Assembly (NCBI GenBank): GCA_937907595.1
Contig: CALCXL010000186.1
Location: 1-11,041, forward strand
Direction: 5' to 3'
Source of the DNA: an uncultured Pseudomonadota bacterium
GTDB taxonomy: Bacteria > Myxococcota_A > UBA796 > UBA9615
Length of the DNA: 11,041 bases
The number at the start of each line of letters is the position of its first letter. The stretch's first letter is position 1. Both the position numbers and the translations under genes were made by a program. The notes under the pieces were generated by a model. The model did no database searches. It was not told where the DNA came from and was given only the letters and a program-made list of their open reading frames with translations. This document shows, in pieces, positions 6,488 to 11,041 of the stretch.

Positions 6488-7512
6488 GCACCATCCAGAA
6501 GTTCTTCATGCCCGACATCGCCCGCTTCAACCAGGGGCTGGGCCACACCAGCAAGCTGCGCCTGGCCGAGGGGCTGCCGACGCAGGTGCACGTCAGCATC
6601 ACCGACCGCTGCTGCCTGCCCTGCCGCATGTGCGACATCTGGCGGATCAAGCCGAAGGAGGAGATGACGACGGCGGAGTGGAAGGGGGTCTTCGACCAGA
6701 TCGCGGCGTGGGCGGGGCCGGTGGGGCTGAACCTCGCGGGAGGCGAGCCCTTCCTGAGGAAGGACGTATTCAAGCTGATCCGATACGCCACGGACCTGGG
6801 CTTCACCGTCACGTCGAACACCAACGCGACGGTGTTCAACGACGGCAAGGTGCAGGAGCTGGCCGACTCCGGCCTGGACATCCTGTACGTCAGCCTGGAC
6901 GGGTTCGAGGGCAACACCCACGACCACATGCGCGGGGAGGTCGGCACCTACGACAAGGTGATGCGGACGCTGGACCTGGTCGACAAGGTCAGCAACCCCC
7001 GCGTGATCATCGCGATGATCGTCAACAAGACCAACGTGCACGAGATCGTGCCGATGGCCGACTGGACGCAGCAGCGGGGGTACCAGGTGGTCTACCAGCC
7101 GCTCTTCAACAACTTCGGCCGCGAGTACGACCCCCAGTGGTACGTCAAGTCGCCCATCTTCCCCCGGGAGGAGGACCTGCCGGCCCTGGACGAGGCCCTG
7201 GACTACTTGATCGCGATCAAGGAGGCCGACGGCCACGTCTGCAACGCGGTCGGCCAGCTCAAGGAGATGAAGCGGTACTTCCGCCAGCCCAGCGTGAGCA
7301 ACGGCCTGCCGTGCAACGCGGGGCACAGCGACATCTCACTCGACCCCTACGGCAACCTGCTGACCTGCTTCTGGCTGCCGCCCGTCGGCAACGTGCGCGA
7401 GCAGCCGGTGCCCTGGATGTGGAACAGCCTGAAGGCGCAGCGGCGGCGGTGGGAGGCGCACAACTGCCCGCGGACGTGCAATATGCTGAACTGCAACTTT
7501 GAGCATATGTAA
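6484..7512 (+). CDS. Radical SAM protein with Cys-rich auxiliary-cluster C-terminus
   Basis: 342 residues from a GTG overlapping the previous stop (GTGA, 6484-6487). ITDRCCLPCRMCDIW carries the CX3CX2C motif as C43, C47 and C50, with an extra C44 beside the first ligand. GGEP is at 86-89 and SLDGFEGNTHDHMRG follows, the typical strand-4 region of MoaA/SPASM enzymes. C-terminal cysteines C277, C295, C328, C332 and C337 suggest one further iron-sulfur cluster. It ends in NCNFEHM before a TAA. The CxxCDxW pattern and the DGFE(G/A)N segment are shared with the radical SAM half of the fusion protein, so the two may be related by duplication; the middle protein is more distant. The unusually AT-rich 3' end (7480-7527) marks the operon end. 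Confidence 0.85.
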   Translation: MSTIQKFFMPDIARFNQGLGHTSKLRLAEGLPTQVHVSITDRCCLPCRMCDIWRIKPKEEMTTAEWKGVFDQIAAWAGPVGLNLAGGEPFLRKDVFKLIRYATDLGFTVTSNTNATVFNDGKVQELADSGLDILYVSLDGFEGNTHDHMRGEVGTYDKVMRTLDLVDKVSNPRVIIAMIVNKTNVHEIVPMADWTQQRGYQVVYQPLFNNFGREYDPQWYVKSPIFPREEDLPALDEALDYLIAIKEADGHVCNAVGQLKEMKRYFRQPSVSNGLPCNAGHSDISLDPYGNLLTCFWLPPVGNVREQPVPWMWNSLKAQRRRWEAHNCPRTCNMLNCNFEHM

Positions 7513-7656
7513 GCTGCTGAAATTGCGGGCGTCCTACCCACGCTCGAGCTCGAGGACCTCCTGGCGTGCCCGGTTGACCCCGTCTCGGACGCGGCCCTCA
7601 GCCCCTACCTGCGCGACCACGTCCTCGCGAGCGCGAAGCCCCTCGAGGCTGGGTGA
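7513..7656 (+). pseudogene. Coding-like 47-codon stretch in frame after the TAA, no start
   Basis: Directly after the TAA of the last radical SAM gene, the same frame stays open for 47 codons to a TGA at 7654-7656. From codon 5 on the third positions are nearly all G or C, like real genes here, and the translation (VLPTLELEDLLACPVDPVSD inside it) has a balanced protein-like composition. No ATG, GTG or TTG occurs in frame. It may be a gene remnant, a former C-terminal extension cut off by the TAA, or a readthrough product. I do not recognise the family. Confidence 0.35.
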
Positions 7657-7720
7657 CCGGAGACGCCGCGTTCCCTCGGCACATCCTCGATGCGATCAGC
7701 GAGAGGAGCTCCGGACCGTG

Positions 7721-7755
7721 GTTCAGGCGACCCTGAACAGCGCATCGGGGCGCTG
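7721..7755 (+). terminator. Two adjacent hairpins, possible operon terminator
   Basis: GTTCAGG (7721-7727) pairs with CCTGAAC (7732-7738) around CGAC, and CAGCGC (7738-7743) pairs with GCGCTG (7750-7755) around ATCGGG. They share one base, so both are nearly back to back. No T run follows, so this would be a non-canonical or Rho-assisted end of the radical SAM operon, about 210 nt past its stop. Confidence 0.35.
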
Positions 7756-7974
7756 ATCCGCACCCCCCCTCCCCGGTGGACCGGGCGCCTCCCAGCCCCC
7801 ACCGCGCGCGCACTGCGCCCCACCCCCGACCATCGAGCCCGCCCCGGCGAGCTCCGACGGACCTTGAACACCTCCGTCTGGGCGGGCCGGCCCTTCGCTC
7901 CACCGACTCGCCTCCAGCGCGGCGAGCGGGCTGACGGCCGCCACCGCCGCCCCCCCCGCCCCACCCCTTCGCGC

Positions 7975-7980
7975 TACCCT
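7975..7980 (+). promoter_or_regulatory. Candidate -10 box (TACCCT), near-leaderless
   Basis: TACCCT is 7 nt before the GTG at 7988, so transcription would begin at the start codon. No Shine-Dalgarno precedes the GTG. The same spacing is seen at the methyltransferase gene at 1148. Confidence 0.4.
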
Positions 7981-7987
7981 CACCGCC

Positions 7988-8770
7988 GTGTTCGACCTGG
8001 ACCCCATCATCGTCACTGGCGCGGTGCAGCGCATCGGGACCACCCTAGTGCAGCGGCTGCTCTGCTCCGATCCCGGGACGCTGATCTTCGGGGAAGGCGT
8101 GGCGACCGAGCTGCAGGCCGGCGTCCACCTGGCTGCGTACCGTCGGATCACGCTGGAGCAGCGAGCGGCCTACCACGAGGAGCTGATCGCCGACGTGCTC
8201 GGCGGCGATGTCGGCCGGTGGATCTCCGACCTGAGCCCGCCCACCGCCGGTTGGCTGGAGACGTTGGAAGGAGCCGCGTTGGCCGCGAGCCGCCACTGCC
8301 GGGACTTCGCCGCCGCCCAGGGCCGGCCCAACTGGGGCTGCAAGCTGGCCGGGTGGTCCGCGCAGTCCGTGGACAGCCTCCTGGGCATGCTGCCGGCCTG
8401 CCGCGTGGTCTACCTGCACCGCGATCTGGGCGACGCCCTGCGGTCGGCCCGCGCCGTGGATCTGGTGCGGGACGGGGAGGGCGTCGAGCTCTTCTGCCGC
8501 GCCTGGGCCGAAGGGGAGGCCCTGCGCGCGCGCCTCGCCCCCGAGCCTCGCTTTCTGGCCCTGCGCTACGAGGAGCTGGTGGCCCGGCCCGAGGTGGCCC
8601 TGCAGCGCCTGGCCGACTTCGCGGGGGCGCCGGGCATGGACGCGGGGGTCCTGGCGCGACGGATCAACGTCGACCGGGCCGATCCCCGGGCGGAGAGCCC
8701 CGGCTGGGTGAGGCCCGCCCAGCTCAGCGCGGCCGATCAGGCGATCGTCGCCCGCTACGCCCCGTCGTAG
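7988..8770 (+). CDS. PAPS-dependent sulfotransferase family protein
   Basis: 260 residues from GTG. The P-loop-like 5'-phosphosulfate-binding loop is at the N-terminus: IIVTGAVQRIGTTLVQRLL (residues 7-25), where most relatives have RSGTT and this one has RIGTT. The 3'-phosphate-binding segment RVVYLHRDLGDALRSARA (139-156) has R145 and S153 eight residues apart as in classical sulfotransferases. LRYEELVARPEVALQRLADF near 196-215 is the typical C-terminal helix pattern of bacterial Sulfotransfer_3 proteins. The enzyme would move sulfate from PAPS to a hydroxyl or amino group of a glycan, lipid or natural product. It is transcribed in the same direction as the radical SAM operon but is separated by 475 bp and its own likely promoter. 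A catalytic histidine cannot be pinned down by eye. Confidence 0.8.
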   Translation: MFDLDPIIVTGAVQRIGTTLVQRLLCSDPGTLIFGEGVATELQAGVHLAAYRRITLEQRAAYHEELIADVLGGDVGRWISDLSPPTAGWLETLEGAALAASRHCRDFAAAQGRPNWGCKLAGWSAQSVDSLLGMLPACRVVYLHRDLGDALRSARAVDLVRDGEGVELFCRAWAEGEALRARLAPEPRFLALRYEELVARPEVALQRLADFAGAPGMDAGVLARRINVDRADPRAESPGWVRPAQLSAADQAIVARYAPS

Positions 8771-8779
8771 CCGCCTCCT

Positions 8780-8793
8780 TCGGGCCACCCCGA
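8780..8793. terminator. Short hairpin between convergent genes
   Basis: TCGGG (8780-8784), loop CCAC, CCCGA (8789-8793) occupies most of the 23-bp gap between the sulfotransferase stop and the stop of the minus-strand methyltransferase. It is symmetric, so it could serve both strands, but at 5 bp without a T run it is weak. Confidence 0.3.
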
Positions 8794-9774
8794 TCAGGCC
8801 TGCTCGTAGCGCAGACCGGGCTTGCCGCTCAGGTCGCAGTGGAAGCGCAGGGTCCGCCCCGGCAGCACCGCAGGCCCGTCGGGGAAGCGGACCGGCATCG
8901 TCAGGCCGCAGTCGTAGGGGCCCAGGCGGTGCTCGCCGTAGACCTGGATCGTGGTCAAGAGCATCGCTTCGTCGCCCCAGGCCTCGGCGCCGGGCACGAC
9001 GACCTCGCGGCCCGCGTCCACGCCCCCCGCCCGCAGGTCGTAGACCACGCCGAAGTCGACCCGTCCCCGGTCGGTCCCGACGGCGGCGAGGCTGTGGTCG
9101 TCCTCCCGCGCGTGATCCACCAGCACCGCCCGCACCTCGATGGACTCGGGCACCCAGATCCCCCCTGGGGCCAGCCGCGGCGCCAGGTTGTGGGTGATCG
9201 CCACGTGCGGCTCCTTGCCCAGCGCGGCCTGCAGGGCCTCGCAGACGCCCACGTGGAAAGGGGGGCGCGCGCCGGGGTCCCAGGCGGTGGCGTCGTCGCA
9301 GACCGCCTCGGCCAGCAGGTCCTGGGCTCCCACGGCCTCGAACAGCCGCGTGGCCGACCGCAGCGTCTTGGGGTGCAGGTCCAGCAGCGTGATCTGAAGC
9401 TCGTCGGGCGAGCAGCGGGTCAGCAGGGGCAGGACCAGCGTGGCGTAGGGCCCGCAGCCCGCGTAGAGCAGGCGGATCGGCCCCTGGAAGCGCTGGCGGG
9501 CCGCCGCCACGGCGTCGTGCAGGCCGGCGCAGAAGCGCGTGGTGCGGAAGACGTCGACGATGCAGCGCGCCGCGTAGACCGCGCCCAGCGCCATGCCGTT
9601 GGCCGTCCAGGTGCCCTGCGATGCCGGCGGCGAGTCCATGAGCGTGTCCACGCCCCCCGCCTCCCGGCCCAGCGCCGCCAGGGCGATCGTCGCCTCCCGC
9701 AACCCCAGCGGCGTCGACGCCGGGTCGAGGAGGACCCCGGTCTGCGCGTGCAGGCGGTCGCGGAGGGAGGTCAC
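8794..9774 (-). CDS. PRMT-like class I methyltransferase
   Basis: 326 residues from a GTG with an excellent ribosome site (AGGAGG at 9785-9780, 5-nt spacer). The SAM-binding core reads IRLLYAGCGPYATLVLPLL (100-118) with D132 in LLDLHP as the probable ribose-binding acid. CEALQAALGKE holds E179 and E188 nine residues apart, the same spacing as the double-E loop of protein arginine methyltransferases. It is followed by LAPRLAPGGIWVPESIEV (197-214), like the PRMT strand that ends in a Pro before the C-terminal beta barrel. The remaining 110 residues look beta-rich, and residues 1-95 would be a helical N-terminal cap. No THW loop is seen, so arginine methylation is plausible but unproven; another nitrogen substrate is possible. 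It lies 10 bp downstream of the propeller lipoprotein gene in the same operon. Confidence 0.65.
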   Translation of the reverse strand: MTSLRDRLHAQTGVLLDPASTPLGLREATIALAALGREAGGVDTLMDSPPASQGTWTANGMALGAVYAARCIVDVFRTTRFCAGLHDAVAAARQRFQGPIRLLYAGCGPYATLVLPLLTRCSPDELQITLLDLHPKTLRSATRLFEAVGAQDLLAEAVCDDATAWDPGARPPFHVGVCEALQAALGKEPHVAITHNLAPRLAPGGIWVPESIEVRAVLVDHAREDDHSLAAVGTDRGRVDFGVVYDLRAGGVDAGREVVVPGAEAWGDEAMLLTTIQVYGEHRLGPYDCGLTMPVRFPDGPAVLPGRTLRFHCDLSGKPGLRYEQA

Positions 9775-9779
9775 GGCTG

Positions 9780-9785
9780 CCTCCT
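9780..9785 (-). promoter_or_regulatory. Shine-Dalgarno AGGAGG for the PRMT-like gene
   Basis: AGGAGG on the minus strand overlaps by one base the TGA of the upstream lipoprotein gene and sits 5 nt from the GTG at 9774. It supports that GTG and tight coupling of the two genes. Confidence 0.75.
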
Positions 9786-10681
9786 CAGGCAGGGAGCGTC
9801 GGGCCTTCGGAGGTGACGACCCACGCGTCGCCCTCCGAGGTGATCGCGACGCTCAGGGGCACCGCGACGCGGCCGTCCAGGCGGGGTTGCTCGGCGGCCA
9901 GGAGGCGGCCCCCGGCGGAGTACGAGCGCAGGGTCCAGGTGCCCCGGTCGACCACGAAGAAGCGCCCGTCCCGGGTGGCGGCGATGGACGCGGGCAGCAC
10001 CAGCGCGTCGTCCACCAGGACGGCCACGCGCTCGCCGGCCAGGGACCAGGCCTCCACCGAGGGGCGCCCGCCCACCACGACGAAGAGCCGATCGCCCGAC
10101 GCCGCCAGGGCGCGGGGGTGGCGCTCCGGTTCGGCGACGCGTCCGGGGAGCTCGTGGGAGGCGATGAGCGCGCCCGACGCGTTTAGGCGCAGCACCGCGC
10201 CGGCGAGGGCGTCGGCGACCCAGAGCGTGCCGTCGCCGCCCGCCGCGATGGCTACCGGCCCGATGAGCGTGGATCCCGCGGCCGCCGAGTCCGCCAACAC
10301 CGCGCCGTCCCGGGCGAAGCGCAGCACCCGGTGGCCCCCTCCGTCCAGCACCCACACCGTGCCGTCGGCGGCGAAGGCCACGGCGCGGGGCCCGTTCAAC
10401 GCGCCGGGACCCTCAGCGTTGCCCAGGCTCGACAGCGGGCGACCCTCGGCGTCGAAGAGCAGCACTTCATCGAGCTCGAAGGCGATCTCCGCGGAGGCCC
10501 CGTCGGCGGCGAAGGCGCGCTCGACGCTGCCCAGGGTCAGGGCGACCGCGCCCCCCGATCCCGAGGGCGAGGCCCCCGCCAGGTCCAGGGCCGAGCCATC
10601 GCAGGCCGCCAGGAAGGCGGAAGGAGCCGCCGCGGCGAACGCGACGAAGGAGGAGCTGCGCAGGAACGAACGTCGCCTCAT
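9785..10681 (-). CDS. Tat-type lipoprotein with NHL-like beta-propeller
   Basis: 298 residues from the ATG at 10681. The frame stays open upstream to 10858, but the true start is clear because residues 1-28 form an export signal: MRRRSFLRSS with twin arginines, a hydrophobic Ala/Phe core, and the lipobox FLAAC with C27 followed by D28. The mature part is built of repeats of about 40-45 residues of the NHL/SMP-30 type, for example GPRAVAFAADGTVWVLDGGG and GPVAIAAGGDGTLWVADALA, predicting a beta-propeller of perhaps five to six blades. It probably acts as an exported binding or scaffold protein anchored in a membrane; no catalytic residues are recognised. The Asp after the lipid-bearing Cys is the inner-membrane retention signal in E. 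coli, but that rule may not hold in this lineage. It is the first gene of a pair with the PRMT-like gene. Confidence 0.75.
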   Translation of the reverse strand: MRRRSFLRSSSFVAFAAAAPSAFLAACDGSALDLAGASPSGSGGAVALTLGSVERAFAADGASAEIAFELDEVLLFDAEGRPLSSLGNAEGPGALNGPRAVAFAADGTVWVLDGGGHRVLRFARDGAVLADSAAAGSTLIGPVAIAAGGDGTLWVADALAGAVLRLNASGALIASHELPGRVAEPERHPRALAASGDRLFVVVGGRPSVEAWSLAGERVAVLVDDALVLPASIAATRDGRFFVVDRGTWTLRSYSAGGRLLAAEQPRLDGRVAVPLSVAITSEGDAWVVTSEGPTLPA

Positions 10682-10704
10682 GGACCACCCGGGTTGTGCC
10701 GCGC

Positions 10705-10710
10705 AGGGTA
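10705..10710 (-). promoter_or_regulatory. Candidate -10 box (TACCCT) for the lipoprotein gene
   Basis: TACCCT on the minus strand, 23 nt before the ATG at 10681, is identical to the hexamer in front of the sulfotransferase gene. Transcription would start about 17 nt upstream of the ATG. No -35 box is clear. Confidence 0.35.
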
Positions 10711-10784
10711 CCCGGCGGCGGCGTCGGTCGTCTGGCCGCGGTGCGAGGCCGGCGGGCGGCCGCGCGGGCAGCCGTCGGGCCAAG

Positions 10785-10790
10785 TACAGT
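10785..10790 (+). promoter_or_regulatory. Candidate -10 box (TACAGT) for the tail collar gene
   Basis: TACAGT is the only AT-containing hexamer of promoter type in the 148-bp divergent gap. A start about 7 nt downstream would leave a leader near 33 nt that contains the ribosome site at 10819-10826. Confidence 0.35.
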
Positions 10791-10818
10791 GCGCGCCCGT
10801 GCCGTCGATGGCGCGGAC

Positions 10819-10826
10819 GGAGGTGA
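10819..10826 (+). promoter_or_regulatory. Shine-Dalgarno GGAGGTGA of the tail collar gene
   Basis: GGAGGTGA, complementary to the 16S 3' end over its full length, with GGAGG 6 nt from the ATG at 10830. It fixes that ATG rather than the later in-frame ATG at 10836. Confidence 0.8.
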
Positions 10827-10829
10827 GTC

Positions 10830-11041
10830 ATGGGCATGCAGGCGCTGGGCGACATCAAGATGGTCGGGTTTGGCTTCGCTCAGCGGAGCTGGGCCACCTG
10901 CAGCGGGCAGCTGATGGCGATCAACGCCAACTCGGCGCTCTTCTCGCTGCTGGGCACCACCTTCGGCGGCGACGGGATCACCACCTTCGCCCTCCCCGAT
11001 CTGCGCGGCCGCGTGCCGATGGGGCAGGGCACCGGACCGGG
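10830..11041 (+). CDS. Phage tail collar / microcystin-dependent-protein (Mdp) family, 5' part
   Basis: The first 70 codons are present and the gene runs off the right edge. The opening LGDIKMVGFGFAQRSWATCS and then CSGQLMAINANSALFSLLGT, TFGGDGITTFALPDLRGRVP are the hallmark of the tail collar domain (PF07484) found in phage short tail fibres and in the bacterial MdpB-type proteins that often lie in tandem. Typical members are about 170-200 residues, so roughly a third is seen. In chromosomes these proteins are usually free-standing rather than part of a prophage, and no other phage gene is visible here. The ribosome site is strong. Confidence 0.9.
   Translation, partial: MGMQALGDIKMVGFGFAQRSWATCSGQLMAINANSALFSLLGTTFGGDGITTFALPDLRGRVPMGQGTGP

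Larger units (their letters stand above)
7657..7987. other. Intergenic region before the sulfotransferase gene
   Basis: 331 bp without a credible gene; open frames here lack the local codon bias. It holds two adjacent hairpins (7721-7755), C-rich runs (7763-7775 and 7948-7957), a TTGAAC word at 7864-7869 with no partner -10 at a sensible distance, and the -10-like TACCCT just before the sulfotransferase start. Confidence 0.5.

Noticed and set aside
7499..7756. An 85-residue plus-strand frame considered as a precursor peptide for the radical SAM enzymes
   Set aside because: The translation is a Ser/Arg/Thr/Pro mixture typical of an off-frame reading and its ATG lies inside the radical SAM gene; the overlapping frame starting at 7513 has the real codon bias.
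7948..7957. A long C run as a phase-variable tract
   Set aside because: It lies in non-coding DNA about 30 bp before a start with no frame to switch and no -35/-10 spacing that it would set.
7690..9816. A 708-residue plus-strand frame spanning the sulfotransferase and the PRMT-like gene
   Set aside because: Arg/Gly/Pro-rich low-complexity translation that crosses two recognisable genes on different strands; a shadow frame.
10830..11041. Tail collar gene as evidence for a prophage or tailocin
   Set aside because: Only one partial gene is visible and Mdp-type collar proteins are common as isolated chromosomal genes.

Overview
This is a GC-rich (roughly 70% by eye) bacterial window that is mostly coding. 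Starts are often GTG or TTG, genes are joined by 4-bp GTGA stop/start overlaps, and GC at third codon positions is very strong. Together with a near-consensus sigma-54 promoter, a Tat-type lipoprotein and a microcystin-dependent-protein-like tail collar protein, this resembles a Myxococcota (deltaproteobacterial) chromosome. That placement is inference; no marker gene is present. No tRNA, rRNA, CRISPR or insertion sequence was seen.

Layout. (1) 1-956, minus: the first 318 residues of a protein whose second half resembles the MshEN/GspE N-terminal domain of type II secretion and type IV pilus ATPases; the gene runs off the left edge. (2) 957-1147: a divergent control region with an iterated GATCG motif and -10 boxes facing both ways. 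(3) 1148-2256, plus: a class I methyltransferase-like protein translationally coupled to a 105-residue zinc-ribbon protein. (4) 2257-2687: a 431-bp non-coding region holding six copies of TGTCCG/CGGACA arranged as a nested palindrome, a candidate sigma-54 -24/-12 promoter about 80-135 bp downstream of that array, a palindrome followed by a T run, and a 12-13 bp stem-loop. (5) 2688-7512, plus: the centrepiece, an operon of three radical SAM proteins. The first is a fusion of a GT4-like glycosyltransferase to a radical SAM/SPASM-like enzyme. The other two are stand-alone radical SAM proteins with Cys-rich C-terminal cluster regions. Both junctions are GTGA overlaps. (6) 7513-7987: no intact gene; a 47-codon coding-like stretch follows in frame after the last radical SAM stop, then two hairpins. 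(7) 7988-8770, plus: a PAPS-type sulfotransferase. (8) 8794-10681, minus: a two-gene unit of a Tat/lipobox beta-propeller lipoprotein followed by a methyltransferase with a PRMT-like double-E loop. (9) 10830-11041, plus: the start of a phage tail collar/Mdp-family protein.

How the genes may work together. The three radical SAM proteins are almost certainly co-translated and should act on one pathway. A covalent glycosyltransferase-radical SAM fusion suggests that sugar transfer and radical chemistry act on the same substrate, which could be a peptide, lipid carrier or glycan. The neighbouring sulfotransferase and PRMT-like methyltransferase would be natural tailoring enzymes, but both lie in separate transcription units, so their membership is only suggested by proximity. 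The upstream array and the -24/-12 promoter imply control by an enhancer-binding activator. No precursor peptide, transporter or dedicated regulator for the system is visible inside the window.
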